From NCBI GenBank assembly GCA_028565635.1, contig JAOXYB010022626.1:6543-16845 (forward strand): a stretch of DNA of 10,303 nt, given 5' to 3'. The DNA is from Phoronis ovalis (lineage: Eukaryota > Phoronida > Phoronidae). How positions within the stretch are numbered: the first letter of the stretch is position 1; the number at the start of each line of letters is the position of its first letter. Under the pieces are notes generated by a model. It had not been told where the DNA came from. It worked only from the letters and a program-made list of their open reading frames with translations, and made no database searches. Below, piece after piece: positions 1-8,354 of this stretch. Both the position numbers and the translations under genes were made by a program.

Positions 1-900
1 CTGTTATGGAAGTAGGCCTAAGTGGCAAATTGTAAGATGTATTTTTTTAAGTCAGTTTAAATTTTTTTTAAATATATTTTAATATTATAGGAATATGGGG
101 AGCTCCTTGTACTTATTATTAAAGCTGTAGTAGGAAAAGTGATAAAGATATAGATAGGTAAACAAAGGGGTTACTTTGAGTGAATTGTATTTAATATTAA
201 CTATTTGCACAACAATTCCAGTTCTAAGAGTAACATTCTACCTTGTTCATAGTTCCTGTAGCACGAGAATTCTTGGAAAATGTACGTTTTTGATGATTAT
301 GTGACAAAGGAAACTTATTAACCTCATACGTGACAAAAGGCACAACATTTTTAAACTGTGACTATGTAAATACAAAATATATGTTTGGCTGCTTGTATTT
401 ATCCAAAGCTGTGCATATTTTTATATTCACCTTGTAGGTCATGCACAGTTTACGAAATAATTTTGCAACATAGAAATATATGTGTGTAATAGTAAGGGTT
501 ATGTTGAAAATTGTTACTGTTTTTAATATAGCATCCTATGTGATGGTGATAGAAGGTAGGGTCACTTTGAAGTTTGCTGTCATGAGGTTTTTTTGCTTTA
601 AACACAAACTGACATGATTATAGTTTGGAATTTCACAGTTTATTTTAAGTAAAATGAAAAACTATATCTTTTATAATTTTCCTGTATTTGTTCTATAAAA
701 AAATCATTTAGTTACTTCAATTTCTTAATGAAAAATGTAACATTGTTTGATTTGCTTAGTCTCACTGTAAAAATTTAAATTTGTTAGTAGCTGTTATATA
801 ATAATCATACTTGGATGCTATAAAACTGCTGTATATTATAGGTGCATTAAATTCTTTTCATTGGGTTCTTTGTAACAAAAAAACATTTTATTGATCACAG
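1..900. other. Upstream or intronic A+T-rich DNA, no gene seen
   Basis: I see no exon, RNA gene or repeat element that I can support here. Candidate splice donors (for example at 154-157) follow frames that contain stop codons. The last bases, ending in CAG at 900, could be either the splice acceptor of an internal exon or 5' flank or leader of first exon A. A promoter probably lies here if exon A is a true first exon, but no convincing core promoter element can be named from sequence alone. Confidence 0.5.
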
Positions 901-915
901 GTAGAAGAAAGTGAT

Positions 916-1049
916 ATGAATAATAAGAGGTTTGCATCTTTATTATCAAGAAAGTCAGGTGACAGTAAGACAGGTGGGACAGAGGGACCGAAATGGTCAG
1001 CGTCGGAATTGTTTCTGAAAGCAGCGCAACAAAAGAAAGAACTGGACAG
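916..1049 (+). CDS. Alternative first coding exon A of a coiled-coil protein gene
   Basis: Forty-four codons plus two bases, running from ATG at 916 to a consensus donor (GACAG|GTGAGTG) at 1049/1050. The peptide starts MNNKRFASLLSRKSG, continues through a Gly/Ser/Thr/Lys-rich stretch, and ends in a helical tail with SASELFLKAAQQKKELD before a split Arg codon (AG|A). Joined to the exon at 8161 it stays open and leads straight into a charged heptad helix. The block is clearly richer in G+C than its surroundings, as expected of coding DNA. The start is uncertain: the frame is open back to 895 (in-frame TGA at 892-894), and CAG at 898-900 could be an acceptor. It could therefore be an internal exon from 901, adding five residues (VEESD). 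The tail resembles that of exon C (shared QQK[K/R]E). No signal peptide, membrane segment or known domain is visible, and the family is not recognised. Confidence 0.7.
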
Positions 1050-2376
1050 GTGAGTGTTTTATGGCTGTTGATTACTGATGAAGATAATGCTTTATTTTCG
1101 AAACGTCCAGAAGTTTTGTGTTTGTTTTATCTAGCTTCCTCTTTATGAAACTTTAATAAGTTCAGATGAGGATTGTAAAGTGAAAAAAGTATGCAAGTCA
1201 TGTAATCTCCTTTTACCAGGAAAAAAAATTTTTCACAAGTAATTTACAATGCATTTTTTTTAGAAGAAATGTCTGTTGATCACGCTCTTTCATTAAGGGT
1301 CATACTTTGGGCGGGTCAGCTAGATAAGCGTTTATCTAATATTTTTACAGGACATAAGTTTTTACTAAAACATTTTGCTTGTATATAAAAATGTTGCTTA
1401 TAAATTAAACTTTGGAAATGAAGCTTTCTCTTATTTAAAGACAAGAACAGTTTTTGGACATTAATAAGTTTAGCTCATGCCATTCCAACTCCCTGCACAA
1501 ATACTTTTGTTTACTGACATCACACACCTATGGAAAGTCAATGTACTCACATATGAGGAAAAATGAGAAAATAAAATATAAATCAAATTGCATAAGAAAA
1601 AATATAGTACTTAGAGTCAGTGTATGTAGGTATTTTATCACCTAAGTATGTTTATTTGTTATCAAATACATCAAACCAGTTAGTTGCATAATTGGAGTTT
1701 TAATAATTGTAAAGGCTTTTGGTAAACTTTCACTCTAGTATATAGTCACAGAATGTGCCAGCTAGGATACAAAGTAAGGTCATTAGATGTAGAAAATATT
1801 TAGTATAATCCTTTTAATATTTATGTAGTGTTTACTCTTCTAAACACTGATTAAAGGAACTATTCATTTCTACACAGAAAGGACATTCGTTAACAAAACA
1901 AACATGTAGAATTAAATGAGGTAAATGAAATATATTACATTTTCATTATGTGGACTCGTCATTTTGATTCTGTTTTTTTTTTAATTTCTTGTCTTGTAAA
2001 AATTTGAAGCATATTCGTTTTTTTTTTGTATATTCACGGAAAATATTACTGGAATTACAATAGGTGTGAAACACGAATGTAGCAACAAGTTTGATTAAGA
2101 ATGACAGCAGTATATCGTCAAAATAAAATTCTAGAAAATGTATAGTTGTAAATATGTAAATACTCACCTTTCATTGACTTCAAAACATGTTTTGCTTCTG
2201 AAAACAGGTACTATTGTTAATCATACTTGCTTATATACTGCATACATAATAGATACACGGCATCACGACCTTGGAGACGAAGTTGGACTGCATATTTTAA
2301 ACATTTGCTTTATGTGATACTTGTAAATGTTAAGTGTACCGAGGATATGATATGAGGTTCAGAATCACTGTTCATC
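1050..2376 (+). other. Intron between first exons A and B
   Basis: A+T-rich non-coding sequence. It begins at the strong GTGAGT donor of exon A. It holds a hammerhead-like core (listed separately) 25 bases inside the intron and a perfect short hairpin at 1321-1338 (arms TAGATAA/TTATCTA, loop GCGT). The short open frames on either strand have simple A+T-rich composition, with no domain and no splice context, and I do not regard them as genes. If exon B is a real first exon, its promoter should lie in the last few hundred bases. Confidence 0.5.
1075..1107 (+). ncRNA. Hammerhead-ribozyme-like core, probably a decayed retroelement relic
   Basis: The conserved hammerhead strands occur in order and at the right spacing: CTGATGA at 1075-1081, a possible stem II at 1083-1099, GAAA at 1100-1103, then C and the cleavage triplet GTC at 1105-1107. 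No room is left for a normal stem III. This CGAAACGTC arrangement is known from small hammerhead variants associated with Penelope-like retroelements, which cleave as dimers. Stem II is poor here: GA and TAA can pair with TTA and TC only around a three-base bulge. The sequence just before CTGATGA (TTGATTA) does not pair well with that after GTC (CAGAAG), so stem I looks lost. I read it as a fossil rather than an active ribozyme. A chance match is possible, but the ordered core motifs make it worth recording. Confidence 0.4.
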
Positions 2377-2441
2377 ATGTCATTAGATGAAAAGTCTGTG
2401 TTAACTAAGTTGTCTTCACAATTATTAAAAAAGAAAGGAAG
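2377..2441 (+). CDS. Alternative first coding exon B, very short N-terminus
   Basis: Twenty-one codons plus two bases, from ATG at 2377 (A at -3, a favourable start context) to a consensus donor (GGAAG|GTAAGT) at 2441/2442. It encodes MSLDEKSVLTKLSSQLL followed by KKKG and the first two bases of an Arg codon. The splice phase is identical to that of exons A and C, so it can join the 8161 exon in frame. The basic, leucine-bearing tail (SSQLLKKKG) resembles the exon C tail (AAQQLLQQK). An in-frame TGA at 2353-2355 limits how far upstream the frame could extend. It is short enough that chance cannot be excluded. The support is the strong donor, the matching phase and the similar tail. No domain or targeting signal is visible. 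Confidence 0.55.
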
Positions 2442-2880
2442 GTAAGTTTTGTGTTTTGTCATCATCACCCATCATTGGCTTTTTTCTATCGCGATGATTC
2501 AATTTTGTTGGATAGTGTGAACATTAGAAAAATATCTTTCAGGATATATATCTTGTATGTGATTTGTGATTTGTCAAATCTATTTTACATCATCTGTTAT
2601 ATAAAAAGTGGCATTTATATGATTAGCTGTTCTGTTCTTTCATAATTGGGCCAATATTGTTTACAAATGTCACTTTATTGTAATAAACATAGACAACTCA
2701 TTAACTGGACATGATTTGGTAATTTTTTTTCTACATACAACCAGACATGATTTGTTGGTAACCAGCATACTTTAGTCCACAAAACAACAAAATTTATTTT
2801 AAACAATGAAATTTATTTGTTACATAATGGAATATTAAGTGATAATATTATTTTAACAAATGCAACTTTGCAATCTACTA

Positions 2881-2959
2881 AGGCTGCATAGGTAGGCAGT
2901 TATTTGTTAATCTTATATCGAATTGAGGCTGCATGTGCAGTGGTTTGTTAATCTTATAT
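2881..2959 (+). repeat. Diverged tandem direct repeat, two copies
   Basis: AGGCTGCAT begins both copies (2881 and 2926), and both end in TTTGTTAATCTTATAT (to 2918 and to 2959). The middles differ: the first copy carries four extra bases, and the copy offset is 45 bases. It looks like an old tandem duplication. No coding or structural role is visible. Confidence 0.6.
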
Positions 2960-3403
2960 GCAACCAGGTTATCACAGATTTATAACCAGAGAAAATCTCC
3001 GGAAGGGGGGAGACAGTCAGAATAGTTGGTTACACGTGTTACAAAACACAGGATGAAGATGGAAGAGTCTATTTTTCAGAAGTTGGACCGGGCCCTCGGG
3101 ACACCCTGAAAAATATTTTGGTCCCAAAAATAATAAAACAATGTTGTGTTTTACTGCCTGGTTTCCAAAATGAAATAAAATATAGATTTCAGATGTCCAT
3201 TTGTTTTGAAAAAAAGATGCTTAAAAACTTTTCAATTGCTCCAATCCAATAAAAAGATCCCTTGAAGGGAATGGATTTTGAGGTCATAGCTCCCATAGCT
3301 ATTTTCACCCTTTGTAATGCACATGAGTATCCAAGTATTTATTCTCAGTGTCACCCCAGGGAAAAAATCACCGGACTTCAGTTAAACAAACAAATAAGGT
3401 GAT

Positions 3404-3578
3404 GCAGAATTAGCATAATAACACAGTGACATTTATCTAGAAATAAAGTTTGTTCAGGATATATTTGAGTGTCTGGTCATTTGTTATATAGTAAAAAAAA
3501 CACAAATTCAATTACGTGAGCAATAAAGCAAAATTAGCATATGCAAACGTGACATTTATTGAGAAAAAGTTTTTTGTT
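3404..3578 (+). repeat. Pair of degenerate 51-base direct repeats
   Basis: Segments 3404-3454 and 3528-3578 align without a length change, 124 bases apart. Shared blocks in order are GCA[G/A]AATTAGCATA, GTGACATTTAT, AGAAA, AAGTTT and a closing TGTT. The copies are clearly diverged, so the duplication is old. It may be a relic of a longer dispersed repeat. No function is apparent. Confidence 0.55.
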
Positions 3579-6180
3579 ACTATTGATCACTCAAAATGTA
3601 TTGGTTTACAACATTAAAATCATTATGACACATTTTATCGGCATAATGTAATCAATTATTTTTACAAAATTTATCTTGGATTGTTCTTCTTCTGCACCAT
3701 ATGAACATAGGTACACATTTTTACCACACAATCTACGGTAAAAATAGTTACAGTCCGTTGATGTGTCACACTATAGTTACATTTAGTAAAAGTAAAATTG
3801 TCATTATAAATTTAAATTTCCGGTCATCAGTCACAGAGAAAAGTACAAGGGTCAACATACCCTCAATGACACTCTTCAAATGACTGTAGTCCCTTATTCT
3901 AAAAGTTTGTATTTTTTTCAGAATCATAATCCCTAAGATATATTGAAGTCCCATGCACGAATAAAGAAACTTAAAATTTCTGTAATTAATGAGAATGTTT
4001 TTTACTCTTTAATTGATGTGAAAAATGCAATTCTGTAATGGCATCATAATTATTAAGTGCAAGATGGTAACTAAAAAGTAAAAAGGTAATGCAAAGAAAA
4101 TACTTAATGACACAATTAATGATTTTTTAATACTAATTTCTGCATCTGCTAAATTATTTCCGTTATCTAATTTAATGGGTAATTAATTCCAAATGTTTGC
4201 TTATGCATAAAGCAAGACTTATCGTGCAGACTACCTGTTACCTACACAGATATGCAGTAATCTGTTTTTATAGTAAAGGAGAGAAACCTTGCTTATACTG
4301 GGGAGCACAGGATAGAGGCAAACTATATACACATACGCCCACATAAAAGTGTATTTGCAAGGTCCACTTTCTATCTGGTTTCATCTCATTTTCATGTCGC
4401 CAAAATTAGATGTCATCAGGCTGTCTGGATCTGTGACAAAAAAGTGTTTTCCTCTTAACAACTCCTATATCCCTTGATTTTGAAAGTATCCCTTCTCTGA
4501 CGTTGGAGTGACTGTACTTTGTCATTTTAGGGGATAATATGTAATATATAATACGGCTTTAGAGTTTGTCCGGTACTAAAGTAGCTTTATTTTATTTTTG
4601 TAATTCCAAATGTAGCCAATGTATAAAATATTATTGTGAACAATTGTTTTTGTTAAATGTCTTCAGTATTAAGCTGGTAAGAGTTTGATATGTTTATAAA
4701 AGTAAATTAAACTCGAACCATTTCTCCCATCTTCTCCCTAACACATTCCTGGGAACTAGTTTAGGAAAGCATTTGTTTTTAAGGATTAGATGTTGCTACA
4801 TAGTGACAAGCGTCAGGATAAGAAGTCATTCAGAAAAGATAAAAATTATTCCATCAGTCATGCTGTTTTTGGTGTAATCTCATTAATTTACAGAGTTACC
4901 CATTGTCTAACTGTAATGATGGACAAATGATAAGGAGCTGTAGTTATCTTATGTGTAAAAGATTTGTCAGCGGAAAACATTGAGTAGGCAGATTTCATAC
5001 CAGATTAAGTGATAACGCTGGATATATCTTGATAAATTGATTATTTTTGAAATCTGCAAAGGGAGATGGTTCTTGGGAAAATTTTTGTTGCAGACGCAAT
5101 AATGAGATAAACGGACAAGTTAAATGTTTTAGTGCCTTTGTAAATAGTGGTACAACCAGGTTTACCGAGTAGAGGGGAATAGTGGTTGAAAATAATACGT
5201 GTTGACAAACTATGGGTTTTACTTTAGAGTAGATATTGGATAGAAAAAGAAGAAATTATAATACAAAAGATAAATATTTTTATGGATCAGTTACACACAG
5301 ATTTAATTTGCATATTATCATGATGAATGGTAATGATATATAATTCTGTTTGGTTTAAAACCTATTTTATATGCTCTGCTTTTGCAAAGACTTAGTCAAG
5401 GTGAAAGCAGTAATATTATTAACAGGTCCACAATAGGCAACAGAACTCTTAGAGTGGCTGTCAGCAGTTTTACGAAATACAAATTGGATTGGGTTTGTCT
5501 TTAGGAATTAATTATACAGCATTCGTAAAGGACTGAAAATAATAATTTGCTCTGCTTTTTGGTGGCTAGATGTTTTCTATGATTGGTGACAGAATTTATT
5601 ATTTAAACGAAAGTGCCATATAAATTATTCAAAATGGTCAATCTTCACCATAAAAATTGTCTTGGACAGACTACGTTGACATGCAATTCTGAGACAGATT
5701 CTTCTTGACAAGGCATACTTTATGTTTTATATATACCGTATATTATAAATTAAAAGTAAAGGTGTGCTGTGTGTGTCATGTATGAGCAGCCCCAAAGATG
5801 AATGGACTATAGTTCTATAGAGTTGGAACGGGTTGCTGAATATTTTAAACAGTGATTTGGTATATTGAAGTGTTTGATCGATTGTCCATAAATCCATCAG
5901 AAGAGTGCCACTTAGAAACTTCTTACAAGAACTCTTCAAATCACGATTGCACTAATACCTTAAATTTAAGAATAAAATAATTTACGTTATCAAGGAGTAC
6001 TTTGAAAATCGTACTTTAAGGAAATCTTTTAATTGAAAGTGTTGATACATGAAAATCAACCATGTATGAATTTTTTAAGTAAAATTGATAGAAAATGTAT
6101 TTACTTTAAACCTATGAAAGAATGACAGAAGAAAGTATCTGATTTCCATGAAAAAGGTGTTTTATAAAATTTGATAGACA

Positions 6181-6341
6181 ATGTTATCTACTTGGAAGCA
6201 TTTAGTAAAAAAGGCTTCTGCTACCAAGGTCAACGGAGACAGTGCAGGAAGTTCCAGTCCAGCTCCACTGTTTTCCAGGAGGATAAGCTTGCATTCGGCA
6301 GCTCAACAGTTACTTCAGCAAAAAAGAGAAACTAAACAAAG
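6181..6341 (+). CDS. Alternative first coding exon C with basic N-terminus and a PKA-like site
   Basis: Fifty-three codons plus two bases, from ATG at 6181 (A at -3) to the donor CAAAG|GTAGTA at 6341/6342, which is less ideal than those of exons A and B. The peptide begins MLSTWKHLVKKASATKVNG. It has a Ser/Pro/Ala segment, then LFSRRISLHS, and a Gln-rich helical tail AAQQLLQQKRETKQ before the split Arg codon. Residues 1-19 hold Lys, Ser, Thr and hydrophobics but no acidic residue, which could suit a membrane- or mitochondrion-directed basic helix (inference only). RRIS fits the R-R-x-S pattern of cAMP-dependent protein kinase sites. The phase matches exons A and B, and joining to 8161 stays open. 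Composition is much richer in G+C than its flanks, which supports coding. No family is recognised. This is the longest of the three candidate N-termini. Confidence 0.7.
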
Positions 6342-6499
6342 GTAGTACTTTATAATAAATTTTAATAATGATAATTGGTTCTTCACTAGGCTTACTTTAC
6401 ATGGGTGTATTTTGAGTTATCATGTGACAGTCTTCAGATGGTGGAGAAACCTTGTTCAGGAAAGTATGACAGCAGTGCTGCCAAAATTTCCAACCTGAA

Positions 6500-6525
6500 T
6501 TTAAACATTAAGTTTAATGTTTAAA
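6500..6525. repeat. Palindrome with 12-base arms
   Basis: TTTAAACATTAA at 6500-6511 is the exact reverse complement of TTAATGTTTAAA at 6514-6525, separated by GT. It may be a cruciform-prone sequence or the relic of a palindromic repeat. It is A+T-rich, so chance is possible. Confidence 0.7.
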
Positions 6526-6679
6526 AAAATATCAAATTGTTTCAAAATGGCAGTTTTATTAAGTTTGAATAGTTCTGTTTTCTCTTTTTTTTTATCTTTG
6601 TATATTAATAATATTTTACGTAGTTGTAACAAAAGATAGATAACTTTGAAGATGACAAGAGAATAGCAGAATAAGAATA

Positions 6680-7112
6680 TGCGATACTAGACTTGCACAA
6701 GTCTAAAATTATGATAATTTTTTTGATAATGTTATTAATATTATGTTTCCTAATCATTAAAACATGAATTTTATTTATTACTTTAAATTTTGAAGTTTTG
6801 AATTTTTTTTATCAAATCATTGGTCAATTTAAGACCCCCCTCGACTACCCCTGTGAAGGGTAGTTAGCACTGCCACCACAAGTGTAAATTTGGAACCTGC
6901 CCAAGAATACCAGTCTGCCAGGCCATATATAAAACAAGGGTATATATAAACACTGAAATTATGATATTTTATGTTGTATAAACATTTTCTCCAACTAATA
7001 ACTGAAAATATGATATTTTGTGTTGTGAAAATAAAATATTAAAAAAATACAATATTAAATAAAATAAAATATTTGGCCAGGCAGACTTGAGCCAGTCTAA
7101 TGCGTGCGATAC
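6680..7112. mobile_element. MITE-like DNA element with 8-base flanking repeats
   Basis: Terminal inverted repeats: TAGACTTGCACAAGTC at 6688-6703, and at 7084-7099 GACTTGAGCCAGTCTA, whose reverse complement matches the left end at 14 of 16 bases. The 8-mer TGCGATAC lies directly before the left end (6680-6687) and again at 7105-7112, five bases beyond the right repeat. It looks like an 8-base target-site duplication with a slightly extended right end. Eight bases is the duplication size of hAT-type transposons, though the termini do not match the usual hAT consensus exactly. The interior has a hairpin at 6844-6864 (arms ACTACCC/GGGTAGT) and an inner inverted repeat 6912-6925/7074-7087 (13 of 14). 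No transposase frame exists, so it is non-autonomous. The termini are 15/16 identical to those of the element at 9562-9860. Confidence 0.55.
6952..7026 (+). repeat. Direct repeat inside the 6688 element
   Basis: ACTGAAATTATGATATTTTA at 6952 is repeated with few changes at 7001 (offset 49 bases). Over 26 bases (to 6977 and 7026) there are two mismatches. It is a local tandem duplication within the element interior. Confidence 0.65.
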
Positions 7113-7487
7113 ATGTTAATTGGGACTATTATAACGTAGTCTCATAACCTAGGTGTCATTTAATAATTTAGTGTTTTTTAATTACGTATTTTTGAAGTTG
7201 TTTCTAGTTGTGTAAAATGAAAACAATCAAAAATATATTTTTATATCATTTTATTTTTCTAATGCATTATACAAGGACACCATGAAGTAACAAATAACTA
7301 TATAAAGACTGGTGAGATAAATTTATTAACCTACAGGTGATAATAATGGGATAATGTGATAAATTAGATTTAAGTGGATTATTTAGACTACTCAAATCAA
7401 TTTAGTAAGAAGTTAAACTTATTGAAGGACTTCTATTATTCATTATTATTTTACCTGCCCTGAGTAACACATAGTCTGCTACTTAAT

Positions 7488-7568
7488 ATGTACCTTCTAC
7501 CTTTAATGTACCTTCTACCTTTAATGTACCTTCTACCTTTAATGTACTTTCTACCTTTAATGTTTCTC
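7488..7568 (+). repeat. 18-base minisatellite, four copies plus a partial
   Basis: The unit ATGTACCTTCTACCTTTA occurs at 7488, 7506 and 7524 identically, at 7542 with one C-to-T change, and then as a decayed start from 7560. It lies mid-intron, about 600 bases before the common exon. The array is young and probably length-variable between individuals. Confidence 0.9.
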
Positions 7569-8160
7569 TAGTCTTGGATACATGACTCAACTATAGCAGC
7601 CTGTCACTGTGCTAAAAAATATTGAAGTTTTTATTTAATTTTTTTAATGTTTTAGTGCATGGAGTGAGCCTTAGAAAAAGTTTTAAAGTTTCTAACACAT
7701 CCATTCAAACTGCCCAAGTAGACTCATTCATCCAGAACTTCTGTTGTCCAAAGTCAGTTGAGCAAACTGGCTTGAGAAAAGGACGGACATTTGTATGATA
7801 GTATTCTGGTGTCAGTGTTTAGCACATATTCATTTTTTTCATTTCTAAACTTTTTATTGCAATTAACAAAAATAAACAGAAAGATAAAACATAAATATAA
7901 GAGAGATATAAAAAAATTGGGGACAAAAATAAATGTTTTTACCCTCAATGCATTTCCACCAAAGCAAACTAGACAAGTGTGTCCTCAATGCTAATGTTAC
8001 ACTCTTCCTTGTGGCGTGTCACACTTTGAAAGTCTGTAATAATTATCATGCAAATACTTTTATTGTAGATGGTGCTGGACATTGTGAGGTGTTATCTTGT
8101 CTTTGATAGGATTGCGCCAGTTCTGCATGTTTGAGTCTTTCTACTTTGTATCTGTTTCAG

Positions 8161-8248
8161 AGAAAAAGAGAAACAAGTCTTGGAAGAAATCCAGTCAGAA
8201 CTACAGGACGCTAAGAATAGATATGAACAGGAATGCCAAGAAAGGGAG
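8161..8248 (+). CDS. Common internal exon encoding a coiled-coil segment
   Basis: Acceptor TCTGTTTCAG ends at 8160 and a consensus donor (GGGAG|GTAAGT) follows 8248. The first base completes the split Arg codon left by exons A, B and C. The exon then encodes 29 residues: EKEKQVLEEIQSELQDAK followed by NRYEQECQERE, ending in phase 0. Leu/Val, Ile, Leu, Ala and Tyr fall with 3-4 spacing (L-x2-I-x3-L-x2-A-x3-Y), and nearly all other positions are charged or Gln. This is the pattern of an amphipathic coiled-coil helix, implying dimerisation or partner binding in the cytoplasm or at a membrane surface. It is the best-supported exon of the window: both splice sites are strong, the composition is coding-like and the phase fits three upstream exons. 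Read-through past the donor would add VSKLTGL and then a stop. The family cannot be named, since coiled coils are too generic. Confidence 0.8.
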
Positions 8249-8354
8249 GTAAGTAAACTGACAGGCTTATAATGAAAACTACAGGACACTAAGAATAGAT
8301 ATGAACAGGAATGCCAAGAAAGGGAGATAAGTAAACTGACAGGCTTATAATTAA
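8199..8354 (+). repeat. 78-base tandem duplication spanning the exon 3' half and donor
   Basis: Copy 1 (8199-8276) covers the last 50 bases of the common exon, its donor and the start of the intron. Copy 2 (8277-8354) follows directly. I count three differences: G8210/A8288, G8249/A8327 and G8274/T8352. The high identity points to a fairly recent duplication. Confidence 0.9.
8277..8326 (+). pseudogene. Duplicated partial exon with a dead donor site
   Basis: This is the copy of the last 50 bases of the common exon. It would encode the same helix end with Ala changed to Thr (GCT to ACT at 8288-8290). The donor is lost: the copy of GAG|GTAAGT reads GAG|ATAAGT because of A at 8327. It also has no copy of the original acceptor, although CTACAG at 8279-8284 could in principle be used. 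It therefore most likely stays in the intron. The intact upstream donor at 8249 is the one in use. Confidence 0.75.

Larger units (their letters stand above)
2442..6180 (+). other. Long intron between first exons B and C, no other gene seen
   Basis: About 3.7 kb of A+T-rich sequence without a supportable exon. It holds two pairs of diverged direct repeats (listed separately), a copy pair of GACATGATTTG at 2708-2718 and 2744-2754, and a small hairpin at 2967-2987 (arms GGTTAT/ATAACC). The stretch 2990-3370 is somewhat richer in G+C than its flanks and may be an old, unrecognised mobile-element relic. Short open frames near 3701-3954 and 5727-5939 (minus strand) show no domain or splice context. 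Confidence 0.5.
6342..8160 (+). other. Intron between first exon C and the common exon
   Basis: About 1.8 kb of intron ending in the pyrimidine-rich acceptor TATCTGTTTCAG at 8160. It contains a 26-base palindrome, a transposon-like element and an 18-base minisatellite, all listed separately. Overlapping short open frames on both strands at 7754-7994 are Lys/Asn/Phe/Ile-rich A+T-driven translations and are not genes. Confidence 0.6.

Noticed and set aside
1454-2645. Open frames of 60-75 codons on both strands
   Set aside because: They have A+T-driven composition, no domains, no splice signals at sensible places and no coding-like base bias; they are typical intron noise.
3701-3954. Overlapping plus- and minus-strand frames of about 60 codons
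   Set aside because: They overlap antisense, show no motif and have no promoter or splice context.
4657-4676. Mini first exon ATG TCT TCA GTA TTA AGC TG before GTAAGA, in the same phase as A, B and C
   Set aside because: Joining to the 8161 exon would give TG+A, a stop codon.
5371-5400. ATG plus ten codons before a GTGAAA donor
   Set aside because: It ends in phase 0, which does not fit the 8161 exon, and is too short to stand alone.
5388-5401. AGACTTAGTCAAGG as a third copy of the MITE terminus
   Set aside because: It matches the TAGACTTGCTCAAGTC terminus only partly, with no partner end and no flanking repeat nearby.
5727-5939. Minus-strand frame of 70 codons
   Set aside because: No recognisable family, no splice or start context, and composition like the surrounding intron.
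7754-7994. Antisense pair of frames of 64 and 67 codons
   Set aside because: The repeated Lys/Asn/Ile/Phe content is explained by A+T-rich DNA; no conserved motif is visible.
8092-8289. Minus-strand frame over the common exon
   Set aside because: It is a shadow of the plus-strand coding exon, which has strong splice sites on the plus strand.
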